Assembly (NCBI RefSeq): GCF_964656455.1
Contig: NC_135717.1
Coordinates: forward strand, 15,642,775 to 15,706,774
Origin: Halichoerus grypus
Taxonomy: Eukaryota > Chordata > Mammalia > Carnivora > Phocidae
Direction of reading: 5' to 3'
DNA length: 64,000 bases
The position numbers were made by a program, and so were the translations under genes. The number at the start of each line of letters is the position of its first letter. Position 1 is the first letter of the stretch. The notes under the pieces are model-generated. The model did not search any database and had not been told where the DNA came from. It was given only the letters and a program-made list of their open reading frames with translations. Positions 46,719 to 60,000 of this stretch are shown one piece after another.

Positions 46719-48656
46719 TTATGTTCCACAAATAAGTGAAACCATATGATAATTGACTTTCTCTGCTTGACTTATTTCACTTAGCATAATCTCCTCCAGT
46801 CCCATCCATGTTGATGTAAAAGTTGGGTATTCCTCCCTTCTGATGGCTGAGTAATATTCCATTGTATATATGGACCACATCTTCTTTATCCATTCATCTG
46901 TTGAAGGGCATCTCAGCTCTTTCCACAGTTTGGCTATTGCAGACATTGTTGCTATGAACATTGGGGTGCATATGGCCCTTCTTTTCACTACATCTGTGTC
47001 TTTGGGGTGAATACCCAGTAGTACAATGGCTGGGTCATAGGGTAGCTCTATTTTTAACTTTTTGAGGCACCTCCACACTGTTTTCCAAAGTGGCTGTACC
47101 AACTTGCATTCCCACCAACAGTGTAAGAGGGTTCCCCTTTCTCCACATCCTCTCCAACATTTGTTGTTTCTGTCCCTGTCCATTTTTGCCATCCTAACTG
47201 GTGTAAGGTGGTATCTCAACGTGGTTTTGATTTGGATTTCCCTGATGGCTAATGATGAACAATTTTTCATGTGTCTGTTAGCCATTTGTATGTCTTCTTC
47301 GGAGAAGTGCCTGTTCATGTCTTCTGCCCATTTTTTTACTTGATTATTTGTTTTTTGGGTGTTGAGTTTGAGAAGTTCTTTATAGATCTTGGATACCAGC
47401 CCTTTATCTGTAGTGTCATTTGCAAATATCTTCTCCCATTCTGTGGGTTGCCTCTTAGTTTTGTTGACTGTTTCCTTTGCTGTGCAGAAGCTTTTTATCT
47501 TGATGAAGTCCCAAAAGTTCATTTTTGCTTTAGTTTCACTACTCTTTGGGGAAATGTCTTGAAAGAAGTTGCTGTGGCCGATGTCGAAGAGGTTACTCCC
47601 TATGTTCTCCTCTAGGATTTTGAAGGATTCCTGTCTCACATTGAGGTCATTCATCCATTTAGACTTTATCTTTGTGTATGGTGTTAGAGAGTGCTCGAGT
47701 TTCATTCTTCTGCATGTGGCTGTCCAATTTTCCCAGCACCATTTATTGAAGAGACTGTCCATTTTCCATTGGATATTCTTTCCTACTTTGTTGAGGATTA
47801 GTTGACCACAGAGTTGAGGGTCCATATCTGGGCTCTCTCTTCTGTTCCATTGGTCTATATGTCTGTTTTTGTGCCAGTACCATGCTGTCTTGGTGATCAC
47901 AGCTTTGTAATACAGCTTGAAATCAGGCAACGTGATGCCCCCAGCTTTGTTTTTCTTTTTCAACATTTTCTTGGCGATTCGGGGTCTTTTCTGATTCCAT
48001 ACAAATTTTAGGATTGTTTGTTCCAGCACTTTGAAAAATGTCATTGGAATTTTGATCGGGGTGGCATTGAAGGTATAGATTGCTCTGGGTAGCATAGACA
48101 TTTTAACAATGTTTATTCTTCTGATCCATGAGCATGGAATGTTTTTCCATCTTTTTGTGTCTTCCTCAATTTCTTTCATGAGTGTTCTGTAGTTCCTAGA
48201 GTATAGATCCTTTATCTCTTTGGTTAGGTTTATTCCAATGTATCTTATGGTCTTTGGTGCTATTGTAAATGGAATCGTTTCTCTAATTTCTCTTTCTACA
48301 GTTGCATTGTTAGTGTATAAGAAAGCAACTGATTTCTGTGCATTGATTTTATATCCTGCCACATTACTGAATTGCTGTATGAGTTCTAGTAATTTGGGGG
48401 TGGAATCTTTTGGGTTTTCCACATAAAGTATCATGTCATCTGCGAAAAGAGAGAGTTTGACTTCTTCCTTGCCAATTTGAATACCTTTTATTTCTTTTTG
48501 TTGTCTGATTGCTGTTGCTAGGACTTCTAGTCCTATGTTGAACAATAGTGGCGAGAGTGGGCATCCTTGACATGTTCCTGATCTTAAGGGAAAGGCTCTT
48601 AGCTTTTCCCCATTGAGGATGATATTCGCTGTGGGTTTTTCATAGATGGAATTCAA
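46719..48656 (-). CDS. LINE-1 A ORF2, longest open part (645 codons)
   Basis: Contains the reverse-transcriptase palm with [18 protein letters not shown], the thumb region, [20 protein letters not shown], and the C-terminal Cys-rich segment [14 protein letters not shown], ending SLICGT. The upstream part of ORF2 is in other frames (48640-48936, 49062-49361, 49358-49735, 49992-50564), so no complete protein can be made. It is a transposon fragment, not a host gene. Confidence 0.9.
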   Translation of the reverse strand: MNSIYEKPTANIILNGEKLRAFPLRSGTCQGCPLSPLLFNIGLEVLATAIRQQKEIKGIQIGKEEVKLSLFADDMILYVENPKDSTPKLLELIQQFSNVAGYKINAQKSVAFLYTNNATVEREIRETIPFTIAPKTIRYIGINLTKEIKDLYSRNYRTLMKEIEEDTKRWKNIPCSWIRRINIVKMSMLPRAIYTFNATPIKIPMTFFKVLEQTILKFVWNQKRPRIAKKMLKKKNKAGGITLPDFKLYYKAVITKTAWYWHKNRHIDQWNRRESPDMDPQLCGQLILNKVGKNIQWKMDSLFNKWCWENWTATCRRMKLEHSLTPYTKIKSKWMNDLNVRQESFKILEENIGSNLFDIGHSNFFQDISPKSSETKAKMNFWDFIKIKSFCTAKETVNKTKRQPTEWEKIFANDTTDKGLVSKIYKELLKLNTQKTNNQVKKWAEDMNRHFSEEDIQMANRHMKNCSSLAIREIQIKTTLRYHLTPVRMAKMDRDRNNKCWRGCGERGTLLHCWWECKLVQPLWKTVWRCLKKLKIELPYDPAIVLLGIHPKDTDVVKRRAICTPMFIATMSAIAKLWKELRCPSTDEWIKKMWSIYTMEYYSAIRREEYPTFTSTWMGLEEIMLSEISQAEKVNYHMVSLICGT

Positions 48657-49991
48657 GACCTTCAGGAATGTTCCCCATCCCTATACTCTGAAGAGTTTTA
48701 ATCAGGAAAGGATGTTGTATTTTGTCAAATGCTTTTTCTGCATCAATTGAGAGGACCATATGGTTCTTCTCTTTCCTCTTATTAATGTGTTCTATCACAT
48801 TGATTGATTTGCGAATGTTGAACCACCCTTGCATCCCAGGGATAAATCCCACTTGGTCATGGTGGATGATCCTTTTAATGTATTGTTGGATCCTATTAGC
48901 TAGGATTTTGTTGAGGATTTTGGAATCCATATTCATCAGGGATATTGGTCTGAAATTATCCTTTTTGATAGGGTCTTTGCCTGGTTTGGGGATTAAGGTA
49001 ATGCTGGCCTCACAGAATGAGTCCGGAAGCTACCCTTCTGTTTCTATTTTTTGAAACAGCTTCAGGACAATAGGTAGTATTTCTTCTTTGAATGTTTGAT
49101 AGAATTCCCCAGGAATCCATCAGGCCCTGGACTCTTGTTTTTTGGGAGGTTTTTGATCACTGCTTCAATCTCGTTACTGGTTATTGGCCTATTCAGGTTG
49201 TCAGTTTCTTCCTGTTTCAGTCTTGGCAGTTTATAGGTTTCCAGGAAGGCCTCCATTTCTTCCAGGTTACTTAATTTATAGGCATATAGTTGTTGATAAT
49301 AATTTCTAATAATTGTTTCTATTTCCTTGGTGTTAGTCGTGATCTCTCCCCTTTCATTCATAATTTTACTAATTTGGATCCTTTCTCTTTTCTTTGGGAT
49401 AAGTCTGGCCAGTGGTTTATCAATCTTATTAATTCTCTCAAAGAACCAGCTTCTAGTTTCTTTCTAGTTTCATTGATCTGATCTACTGTGTTTCTGGTTT
49501 CTAATTCATTGATCTCTGCTCTAATCTTAATTATTTCTCTTCTAATGCATGGTTTAGGCTTTATTTCTTGTTCTTTCTCCAGATCTTTAAGGTGTAAAGT
49601 TAATTTGTGTATTTGGGATTTTTCTGGTTTTTTTTTTTTTTTTTTGAGTGAGGCTTGGATGGCTATGTATTTCCCCCTTAGGACCGCCTTTGCAGTATCC
49701 CATAGGTTTTGGACTGATGTGTTTTTTGTTCTCATTGATTTCCATGAATTGTTTAAGTTCTTCTTTGATTTCCTGGTTGACCTAAATGTTCTTGAGCAGA
49801 GTAGTCTTTAGCTTCCAAGTGTTTAAATTTCTTCCAAATTTTTTCTTGTGATTGAGTTCCAGTTTCAAAGCATTGTGGTCTGAGAATATGCAGGGAATAA
49901 TCTCAGTCTTTTAGTATCAGTTGAGACCTGATTTGTGACCTGGTATGTGGTCTATTCTGGAGAAATTTCCCTGTGCGCTCAAGAAGAATGA

Positions 49992-50564
49992 CTATTCTGT
50001 TGTTTTAGGGTGGAATGTTCTGTATATATGTATGAGGTCCATTTGGTCCAGTGTGTCATTCAAAGCTCTTGTTTCATTGTTGATTTTCTGCTTAGATGAT
50101 CTGTCCATTGCTGAGAGTGGAGTATTGAGGTCTCCTACAATTAACGTATTGTTATCAATATGACTCTTTATTTTGGTTAACAGTTGGCTTATGTAGGTGG
50201 CTGCTCCCATGTTGGGGGCGTAGATATTTACAATTATTAGATCTTCTTGTTGGATAGACCCTTTAAGAATGATATAGTGTCCTTCTGTGTCTCTAACTGT
50301 AGCCTTTAGTTTAAAATCTAATTTGTCTGATATAAGAATTGCTACCCCAGCTTTCTTTTGAGGTCCGCTGGCATGGAAGATGGATCTCCATCCCTTCACT
50401 TTCAGTCTGGATGTATCTTTAGGTTCAAAATGAGTCTCTTGTAGACAGCATATGGATGGGTCCTGTCTTTTTATCCAATCTGCAACGCTGTGTCGTTTTA
50501 TGGGAGCATTTAGGCCATTCACGTTGAGAGTGATTATTGAAAGATATGAATTTATTATCATCAT
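49992..50564 (-). pseudogene. LINE-1 A ORF2 N-terminal endonuclease part
   Basis: The start MMIINSYLSIITLNVNGLNA is followed by CCLQETHFEPKD, GWRSIFHASGPQKKAGVAIL and VGDLNTPLS, the apurinic-type endonuclease. The frame stops after the FHPKTTE region, within the endonuclease, so the domain is cut. Confidence 0.9.
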
Positions 50565-50649
50565 GTTGCCTGTGAAGTCCTTGTTTCTATAGATTGTCTC
50601 TGTAAATTTCTGTTGTATATCACTCTTGGGGTCTTTCTCCTTTTATAGA

Positions 50650-51745
50650 GCCCCCCTTAATATTTCTTGCAGGGCTGGCTTAGTGGTCACATATTCTTTC
50701 AGTTTCTGCTGGTCTTGGAAGCTCTGCATCTCTCCATCCATTCTAAATGACAGCCTTGTCAGATAAGGTATTCTTAGCTGCATGTTCTTCTCATTTAGTA
50801 CCCTGAATGTGTCTTGTCAGCCCTTTCTGGCTTGCCAGGTCTCGTGGATTGGTCTGACGTTATTCTGATGTTCCTCCCTCTGTACATAAGGAATCTCTTC
50901 CCCCTAACTGCCCTTAAGATGGTTTCCTTGGTTCTAAGGTTTGCGAGTTTTACTATTACATGCTGGGGTGTTGGCCTGTTTTCCTTGATCTTGGGAGGGG
51001 TCCTCTCTGCCTCTAGGACACGAATGTTTGTTTCATTCCCCAGATTAGGGAAGTTTTTTTTTTTTAAAGATTTTATTTATTTATTTGACAGACAGAGACA
51101 TAATGAGAGCAGGAACACAAGCAGGGGGAGTAGGAGAGGGAGAAGCCTGCTTCTCGCAGAGCAGGGAGCCCGATGTGGGACTTGATCCCAGTACCCTGGG
51201 ATCATGACCTGAGCCGAAGGCAGACACTTAATGACTGAGCCACTCAGGCGCCCTAGGGAAGGTCTCAGCTATGATTTGCTCAAATATATCTTCTAGTCCC
51301 CTCTCTCTAACCACCCCTCAGGGATTCCAATAATTCTGACATTGGAACTTTTCATGGTGTCACTTATTTCTCTGATTCTATTTTCATGGATTTTGAGTTG
51401 TTTCTCCGTGGCCTCCTCTTTATCCTTCTTTTTTATCAATTGGTGTTCTAGATCACTAGTTCATTCTTCTGCCTCACTTACCCTAGCTGTTAGATTATCT
51501 AGATTAGATTGGATCTCATTGATAGCATTTTTAAGTTCTGCCAATTCAGCTTTCATTTCTGCCCTTAGAGACTCTATGGTGCCATTAATTGATTTCTCCA
51601 TTCTAGCCATTGTCTTCACAACTGCTACCCTGAATTCCATTTCCAACATCTTGGTTATATCTGCAACCATGTGTAAATCTGTGGCAGAAGTCACAGTCTC
51701 TGAGTCTTTCCTATTTTGGGGGTTCCTCCTCCTAGTCATTCTGTT
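50650..51745 (-). pseudogene. LINE-1 A ORF1 (broken)
   Basis: The start MTRRRNPQNRKDSETV leads into a coiled coil (RMEKSINGTIESLRAEMKAE) with a stop near 51461. A SINE (51054-51253) then interrupts before the RNA-binding C-terminal part. Confidence 0.88.
51054..51253 (-). mobile_element. CAN-SINE, minus, inside ORF1 of L1 A
   Basis: TTTTTTAAAGATTTTATTTA to CCACTCAGGCGCCC. The flanks share TAGGGAAG. Confidence 0.94.
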
Positions 51746-52619
51746 GAGGGGTGGTTGAGGGAATGTACAGAGTCCAAATTATTGACCACCATCCAAGCAA
51801 GATGTACCTGTTTTATAGGGACCTTAGGGTTGTTGGCCTCTTGTTCTCCCAGCCTGTCTTCTGGGGGAGGGGCCTGCTGTCCTGTTACTCAGGCAACCCT
51901 GTTTGGGCAGAGTTGCCCTGTCCCCCATGGCAGGGGATGGGCTCAGTGAAAACGGCTTTTGTTCTCTGGAGTCTTTCCCTCTTGGCTTTCTGCGTCTCTT
52001 CCGAGAGTCAGAACAGAAGAGATCGTTTCCAACCTTCTGCCTCAGAGCAGAGAGATCGCAGTCTGTTCTTCATTGAGCTCTCCAGGCCACACTATCTCCA
52101 TTTCTGTCTGTGCTGCTATAGACTGCAGCATCCTAGTTTGTGCATCCCTCAGCAGGGCTCCCAGTCCTCGCCTCCAGGTCGGGGCATGGGGGCACGTCTC
52201 TGCCCTTTGTGCTTATAAAACCGCCAGCTGCCCCCAGTTCCCATGTGCGGCCTGGCTGCTCCAGGTTTCAGTCTGGGGGACTGCCCTGCAGTCCTTTCCC
52301 TGCTGCTACCCATCTTCGAGTCTGTGTCCCACCCCAGCGCAGGAGGTTATCACTTGCCGGGGTGTAGGATTCCCACAGCTCCCTCTGCCTTCCATTTATC
52401 TTCCAATATCTGCCCAAGGAATCACAGCTCTGCGCTTCATATTTCGAAACCAACCGCCTACGATAATCTGTTTGTAGAGATCCAGATATATGTCCTTACA
52501 TCTCAGGCTGATTTCTTGGTTGTTCCGAGTGGTCTGGTAGATATCTAGCTCAATTCAGGGGACCGGTTGGAATAGGGTCCCCTACTCCTCCACCATCTTT
52601 TCCACCAATCGGACTAGTG

Positions 52620-53390
52620 GATTTTTAAATTTACTGTTATATTCCTGCCATTCATTTTTAAGTCCAAATTTTTCCAAAATTAGCCAAGGGGGAATTGTTA
52701 AGCTGATGTCTGTGTCTTTCTGACTTGCCTCCATTAGTTTTTGTGAATTTCTTACTTTCTGTCAAAAAAATGTGATCTAGGCTTACCTGTACTTTTCCTG
52801 TCTCAGTTATTGGATATGCAAATTCTCCAAGAAGTTTCAGTGGGGAATGGTATTTAGAAATCACGCTTTAGGTCCTAGGTGAGGGCTTTGCTACAGGAAT
52901 TTTTTTGCTTCCAGGATATTATAGAGGATGTAGCTAACTATATATTCAAATACACATACAGAAGCCTGTGTGCATGCATACAGGCACACAACACAAACCT
53001 CTAAAAACCAATGAGATGCTTCTTTCCTTCCTATTCTTTGTATGTCCTTTCCTCCACAGTGAAAACCCTGGTCCTCACTCCAACAACATCAATGATTGAC
53101 TTGCCAAATGCTACAATACACACTAGATACTTTTGGAATTGTAGTAATAATATCACCACTAACAACAAAGTTGCTAAGTATAGCTTGAGATTGCTTTTTG
53201 AATTTTTTCTTTTGTCCTTAGTGCCTACAATGACAGCATTGTGTTAAAAATTTATTGGGATGATTTTTTTTTTCTGTATGGTTATTATCAATGTTCTATA
53301 CAATTAGGTATACAATTTTGTATTCGATGATAGGGAGAAAGCTATCATTTTTTATTTAATCTTAGTTTTTGAATTTGCAAGTCATTAAAA
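52620..53390. other. No gene seen
   Basis: AT-rich sequence without a recognised repeat or ORF. It separates L1 A from an older LINE fragment. Confidence 0.5.
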
Positions 53391-53945
53391 TGGTTCAAAA
53401 CTCAGAACTATAAAAAGATATATTCAGAGAAGTTTCATTCCTTTCCTATCTCTTTAACCCTGTTCTTGTTCCCATAGGTGACCTATTTATTAGTTTCTGG
53501 TAAGTCCTTCTTGTATTTATTTTTGCAAAGATAATCAAATACTTGTGTATTCTTTTTCTTTCTTACAAAAAGTAACATTCTATATATGCTTTTTTCACAC
53601 TTATTTCATTTAACATATTCTGAAAGAATCATTCACTCCAGATTAGCTTGTTCTTTTTCAGATGCATAGAACTTTATTGTGTGGATGTACCATAGTTTGT
53701 TGAGCAATATTTCTTGTGTAAACATTTAGTCCTTTTCTTCAGTATTTCAATAAGTAACTTTGTGCATATGTAATTTATTATTATTAGTGGTGTATCTTCA
53801 GTGTAAATTTCTAGAATGGGTTTGCTGAGCCAAAGGATAATTGCATGTTAGGTTTTGCTCTATACTGCCAAATTCCCTTCCACAGGGGCTGTGCCATTTT
53901 GCATTTCTACCAGTAATGTATAAGAGAATTTTTAAAAAAGCTTTA
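53390..53945 (-). mobile_element. Old LINE-1 3' fragment, minus
   Basis: TTATTGTGTGGATGTACCATAG, TTGCTGAGCCAAAGGATAA and CAGGGGCTGTGCCATTTTGC are reversed end-of-ORF2 and 3' phrases of an L1M element. Confidence 0.7.
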
Positions 53946-54415
53946 AATAATGCTAGTCAATAAAATTGCTATACCAAAATGACAGGACAATGGGACAGAT
54001 GGTTTTGGGAAAGTTCAAGAGTCCAAAATTTCAAATCTATACAAAAAGGTCTTAAAGTTCCCCATGACATAATAAGCAATATTTTGTAATGAAAGGAGAC
54101 CAAAGAAAAGTTACTTGGTCTGTGCAACTAGGTTTTATGAATGACCTAAGAATCAGCCAGTTGCTAATCTGTAAATTGCAACTTAATTTGTCTGACAGTA
54201 TTATTCTTATTTTGGGTTAGATAAGATTACTAGAACCCAAAGAAGGTATACAAATAGTACCTGGAAGGAACAGCCTAAACCTAGAAACAAAAGAAAAACT
54301 GAAACCCTGGGAAAGTGTTCAAATAAGGATAAGAAAAAAAAAATTAAATCCATGTAGGTAACATTTTAGTGGTTTTGGTATAATTAATATTCTGAGTACA
54401 TTTTACCTGTGGTTT
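53946..54415. other. No gene seen
   Basis: AT-rich, no ORF or repeat that I can name. Confidence 0.5.
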
Positions 54416-54605
54416 TTCTTTTTTTTTTTTTAAGATTTTATTTATTTGAGAGAGAGAATGAGAGAGCACGAGCAGGAGGAGGGGCATGAAAGAGAAGACT
54501 CCCTGCTGAGTGGGGAGCCCAATGTGGGGCTCTATCCCACCACTTCAGGATTATGACCTGAGCTAAAGGCAGAGGCTTAACCAACTGAGCCACCCAGGTA
54601 CACCC
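54416..54605 (-). mobile_element. CAN-SINE, minus
   Basis: Poly-T, AAGATTTTATTTATTTGAG to GAGCCACCCAGGTACACCC. TTTTACCTGT flanks it on both sides. Confidence 0.93.
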
Positions 54606-54617
54606 TTTTTACCTGTT

Positions 54618-54896
54618 TCATTTCTTTTCTTTCTTTCTTTCCTTCTTTCTTTTTTTCCTTCTTTTTTTCTCTTTCTTTCTTTCTTTCCTCCCCTCCTTTT
54701 TTTTTTTTTTTTAAATTCTATTCATTTATTTGACAGAGAGAGACAGTTAGAGCAGGAACATAAGCAGGGGGAGTGGAAGAGGGAGAAGCAGGCTTCCTGC
54801 TGAGCAGGTAGCCCCATGTGGGGCTCGAACCAAAGACCCTGGGATCATGACCCCAGCCGAAGGCAGACGCCTAATGACTGAGCCACCCAGGCGCCA
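54618..54896 (-). mobile_element. CAN-SINE, minus, with expanded (CTTT)n tail
   Basis: A CTTT-rich microsatellite (54618-54695) joins a poly-T and a SINE body ending CCACCCAGGCGCCA. TTTACCTGTTTC occurs before the microsatellite and after the SINE, so the CTTT tract is the mutated A tail of this insertion. It landed in the target duplication of the preceding SINE. Confidence 0.92.
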
Positions 54897-56030
54897 CTCT
54901 TTACCTGTTTCTTAAGGTATTTAAAACATTTAATACAATCTTAAATTTTAGGTTTGTGATTTTAATGAAATGTTTAGATGTGTTTAAATCTGAAATCAGT
55001 GCTTAAAAGAGTGGGGATATCTAATTTTAGAAATTCCTAAGTTTTTATTTATTAGTTTTACAGCTGTGAATAATTAGAGGAATATTGGCTGCTTAAAGAA
55101 TGTATTTCTTAAACTAATAAACATTAATCAAAATACAAATAGTAACGAATATATTTCTCCAAGCCCACAAGGCCTTTGGACATAAGATAATCTATCAACA
55201 TGACGATCCTTTAACACTCTGAAGTTCTGAAAAAGTCACACAGATTTTAATGTTGAGCAGCAACCTTTTGCTTTATTAACTTTATGTATTCAACAAATAT
55301 TTTCAATGTGTTATAAAATGCTGTTCCAGGCACTGTTTTTATCCACTGAATCAGTAGATGATCCATGTTCTAGTGACATTTCTAGTGAGAAAACCTGAAT
55401 TAATAATTTATTATTATGTATAAACTTAAATATCTCTTTTCATAAAATAAGGCCAATGACACCTGTTTGGATGGACCAAATGAACTAATATATGTGAAAG
55501 GGTAATGCCTTGCTCTCCTATACGGAAATAAGTCATAAGTAATGGGTTTTTGAATGAGTACTATTCCTCTGATTTCTCTACTCCAAGAACAAGTATTTCG
55601 ATGTAATCAATATACTTAGGGTTCACTCCTTAACTTGCAACATTTTGAAGAGAATGAAGGACATGAAAAGAAATTGATCCCAGAATGATATCGTTTACTG
55701 AATAACTAAGATAAGCATTATCATTTATGACCCTAAAGAATATTTAATAAGGTTCTAATTTTATAAGACCTATTTATTATGAAGAATTGGTGAAAATCTT
55801 TGGCCAACTGTTGTCTGGTTCAGTCCAGATTCTTCTTTTCTAGGATTATCCAACTTCTGCTGAAACTCTCCCGAAAATCCCATTGTTTTCATTTTTCACC
55901 TGTGTCGATACACTGCCTTGTATTGGAGCCCTTAACACTCTTTGTGATGTGTCTTTTTTTTTTTTTTTTTTCTGGTTGCAAAATTAAACTTTGATCAAAG
56001 CCTTTACAAACTGTAATTAACCATTACTTT
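54897..56030. other. No gene seen
   Basis: AT-rich sequence. The ORF at 55800-55994 has no family. A piece near 55275-55345 (CAACAAATATTTTCAATGTG, CAGGCACTG) fits an ancient dispersed repeat. Confidence 0.5.
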
Positions 56031-56044
56031 TATTTATTTTTATT

Positions 56045-56240
56045 TTTATTTTTTTAAAAGATTTTATTTATTTATTTGACAGAGAGAGAGAACAAGTAGG
56101 CAGAGAGGCAGGCAGAAGGAGAGGGAGAGGTAGGCTCCCTGCCGAGCAGGGAGCCCGATGTGGGGCTCGATCCCAGGACCCTGGGATCACGACCTGAGCC
56201 GAAGGCAGCCGCTTAACCGACTGAGCCACTCAGGCGCCCC
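56045..56240 (-). mobile_element. CAN-SINE, minus
   Basis: AAAAGATTTTATTTATTTAT to GAGCCACTCAGGCGCCCC. TAACCATTACTT at 56018-56029 and 56241-56252 is a 12-bp duplication. Confidence 0.96.
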
Positions 56241-56630
56241 TAACCATTACTTCTTTTAATACATACCTCTACTGTCTGAGATTTCACGTTGGCTCACTAT
56301 CTTTCTGAAATCTGAGTACCCTCCTTATGGCAAATGAATATTAAATGTAGCTTATTTTGGTGAAGAGATATTTCCAGAACGGATCTGCCCTGAAAATGGA
56401 TCCCTACTACACAACACAAAATACTATTAAAAATCCCTCTTGACTATAGTAATTCAGGATTTTATTAACTATTTCACATCCACTGATGCATGGGGCATAA
56501 ATGTACTTTGAAAAGTTTAACGTCTGTGATGAAATGAGTTCATTTCATTACTTTCTTTGTTTTTAGTGTTTTAGTTTCTTTTTTCCTTTTTTTTAAATTT
56601 TATTATGTTATGTTAGTCACCATACATCAT

Positions 56631-56840
56631 TTTTTTTTTTAAGATTTTTATTTATTTATTTATTTGACAGAGAGAGACACAGCGAGAGAGGGAACACAAG
56701 CAGGGGGAGTGGGAGTGGGAGAGGGAGAAGCAGGCCTCCCGTGGAGCAGGGAGCCCGATGTGGGGCTCGATCCCAGGACCCTGGGATCATGACCTGAGCC
56801 AAAGGAAGACGCTTAACGACTGAGCCACCCAGGTGCCCCC
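56631..56840 (-). mobile_element. CAN-SINE, minus, in the 3' UTR of L1 B
   Basis: AAGATTTTTATTTATTTATT to GAGCCACCCAGGTGCCCC. ACATCATT is duplicated. Confidence 0.96.
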
Positions 56841-57080
56841 ACATCATTGGTTTTTGATGTAGTGATCCACGATTCATTGTTTTCGTATAACACCCAGTGC
56901 TCCATGCAGTACGTGCCCTCCTTAATACCCATCACTGGGCTAACCAATCCCCCCTCCCCCTCCCCTCTAAAACCCTGTTTGTTTCTCAGAGTCCATAGTC
57001 TCTCATGGTTCATCTCTCCCTCCAATTCTTCCCCCCCTCCATTTTTCCCTTCCTTCTCCTAATGTCCTCCATGCTATTCC

Positions 57081-60000
57081 TTATGTTCCACAAATAAGTG
57101 AAACCATATGATAATTGACTTTCTCTGCTTGACTTATTTCACTTAGCATAATCTCCTCCAGTCCCATCCATGTTGATGTAAAAGTTGGGTATTCATCCTT
57201 TCTGATGGCTGAGTAATATTCCATTGTATATATGGACCACATCTTCTTTATCCATTCATCTGTTGAAGGGCATCTCGGCTCTTTCCACAGTTTGGCTATA
57301 GTGGACATTGCTGCTATGAACATTGGGGTGCATATGGCCCTTCTTTTCACTACATCTGTGTCTTTGGGGTAAATACCCAGGAGTGCAGTTGCTGGGTCAT
57401 AGGGTAGCTCTATTTTTAACTTTTTGAGGAACCTCCACACTGTTTTCCAAAGTGGCTGTACCAACTTGCATTCCCACCAACAGTGTAAGAGGGTTCCCCT
57501 TTCTCCACAACCTCTCCAACATTTGTTGTTTCTTTCCCTATCCATTTTTGCCATTCTAACTGGTGTAAGGTGGTATCTCAATGTGGTTTTGATTTGGATT
57601 TTCCTGATGGCTAATGATGATGAACAATTTTTCATATGTCTATTAGCCATTTGTATGTCTTCTTCAGAGAAGTGTCTTTTCATATCTTCTGCCCCCTTTT
57701 TGACTTGATTATTTGTTTTTTGGGTGTTGAGTTTGAGAAGTTCTTTATAGATCTTGGATACCAGCCCTTTATCTGTAGTGTCATTTGCAAATATCTTCTC
57801 CCATTCTGTGGGTTCCCTCTTTGTTTTGTTGACTGTTTCCTTTGCTGTGCAGAAGCTTTTTATCTTGATGAAGTCCCAAAAGTTCATTTTTGCTTTTGTT
57901 TCATACAGCTTTTGGAGATGTATCTTGAAAGAAGTTGCTGTGGGCGATGTCAAAGAGGTTACTGCCTATGTTCTCCTCTGGGATTTTGATGGATTCCCGT
58001 CTCACATTGAGGTCTTTCATCCATTTAGAGTTTATCTTTGTGTATAGTGTTAGAAAATGTTCGAGTTTCATTCTTCTGCATGTGGCTGTCCAATTTTCCC
58101 AGCACCATTTATTGAAGAGACTGTCTTTTTTCCATTGCATGTTTTTTCCTGCTTTGTCGAAGATTATTTGACCACAGAGTTGAGGGTCCATATCTGGGCT
58201 CTCTCTTCTGTTCCATTGGTCTATATGTCTGTTTTTGTGCCAGTACCATGCTGTCTTGGTGATCACAGCTTTGTAATACAGCTTGAAATCAGGCAACATG
58301 ATGCCCCCAGCTTTGTTTTTCTTTTTCAACATTTTCTTGGCGATTCGGGGTCTTTTCTGATTCCATACAAATTTTAGGATTGTTTGTTCCAGCACTTTGA
58401 AACATGTCATTGGAATTTTGATCAGGATGGCATTGAAGGTATAGATTGCTCTGGGTAGCATAGACATTTTAACAATGTTTATTCTTCTGATCCATGAGCA
58501 TGGAATATTTTTCCATCTTTTTGTGTCTTCCTCAATTTCTTTCATGAGTGTTCTGTAGTTCCTAGAGTATAGATCCTTTATCTCTTTGGTTAGGTTTATT
58601 CCAATGTATCTTATGGTTTTTGGTGCTATTGTAAATGAAATCGTTTCTCTAATTTCTCTTTCTACAGTTGCGTTGTTAGTGTATAAGAAAGCAACTGATT
58701 TCTGTGCATTGATTTTATATCCTGCCACATTACTGAATTGCTATATGAGTTCTAGTAACTTCGGGGTGGAGTCTTTTGGGTTTTCCACATAAAGTGTCAT
58801 GTTGTCTGCGAAAAGAGAGAGTTTGACTTCTTCTTTGGCAATTTGAATATCTTTTATTTCTTTTTGTTGTCTGATTGCTGTTGCTAGGACTTCTAGTACT
58901 ATGTTGAACAATAGTGGTGAGAGTGGGCATCTTTGATGTGTTCCTGATCTTAAGGGAAAGGCTCTCAGCTTTTCCCCATTGAGGATGATATTAGCTGTGG
59001 GTTTTTCATAGATGGATTTTATGAACTTGAAGAATGTTCCCTCTATCCCTATACTCTGAAGAGTTTTAATCAGGAAAGGATGTTGTATTTTGTCAAATGC
59101 TTTTTCTGCATCAATTGAGAGGACCATATGGTTCTTTTCCCTCCTCTTATTAATGTGTTCTATCACACTGATTGATTTGCGAATGCAGAACCACCCTTGC
59201 ATCCTGGGGATAAATCCCACTTGGTCATGGTGGATGATCTTTTTAATGTATTGTTGGATCCTATTAGCTAGGATTTTGTTGAGGATTTTGGAATCCATAT
59301 TCATCAGGGATATCGGTCTGAAATTATCCTTTTTGATAGGGTCTTTGCCTGGTTTGGGGATTAAGGTAATGCTGGCCTCATAGAATGAATTTGGAAGTTT
59401 TCCTTCTGTTTCTATTTTTTGAAACAGCTTCAGTAGAATAGGTATTATTTCTTCTCTGAATGTTTGGTAGAATTCCCCAGGGAATCCATCAGGCCCTGGA
59501 CTCTTGTTTTTTGGGAGGTTTTTGATCACTGCTTCAATCTCGTTACTGGTTATTGACCTATTCAGGTTGTCAGTTTCTTCCTGTTTCAGTCTTGGTAGCT
59601 TATAGGTTTCCAGGAAAGCCTCCATTTCATCCAGATTGCTCAGTTTATTGGCATATAGTTGTTGATAATAATTTCTAATAATTGTTTCTATTTCCTTGGT
59701 GTTAGTCGTGATCTCTCCCCTTTCATTCATAATTTTATTAATTTGGGTCCTTTCTCTTTTCTTTTGGATAGGTCTGGCCAGTGGTTTATCGATGTTACAA
59801 TTCTTTCAAAGAACCAACTTCTAGTTTCGTTGATTTGATCTATTGTGTTTCTGGTTTCTAATTCATTGATTTCTGCTCTAATTTTAATTATTTCTTTTCT
59901 AATGCGTGGCTTAGGCATCGTTTGTTGCTTTTTCTCTAGTTCTTTAAGGTGTAGAGTTAGTTGGTGAATTTGGGATTTTTCTATTTTTTTGAGTGAGGCT

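Larger units (their letters stand above)
46090..52610 (-). mobile_element. LINE-1 copy A, near full length, minus
   Basis: From a T-rich tail and 3' UTR (46090-46718) through ORF2 (stop at 46719, ATG at 50564), ORF1 (about 50650-51739) and a GC-rich 5' UTR to about 52610, where the minus-strand start reads AAAAGATGGTGGAGGAGTAG. ORF2 (about 1280 codons) keeps the endonuclease Glu in CLQETHF, GDLNTP, and the reverse-transcriptase [10 protein letters not shown]. It has several frameshifts but a 645-codon open piece (46719-48656) spans the FADD motif to the Cys-rich C-terminus. ORF1 has a stop near 51461 and a SINE inside. No clear target duplication was seen. Confidence 0.95.

Noticed and set aside
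51716..52548. Several overlapping plus-strand ORFs of 75-172 codons, with a similar set at 61881-62582
   Set aside because: They are antisense to the GC-rich 5' UTRs of the two LINE-1 copies and occur in both for that reason.
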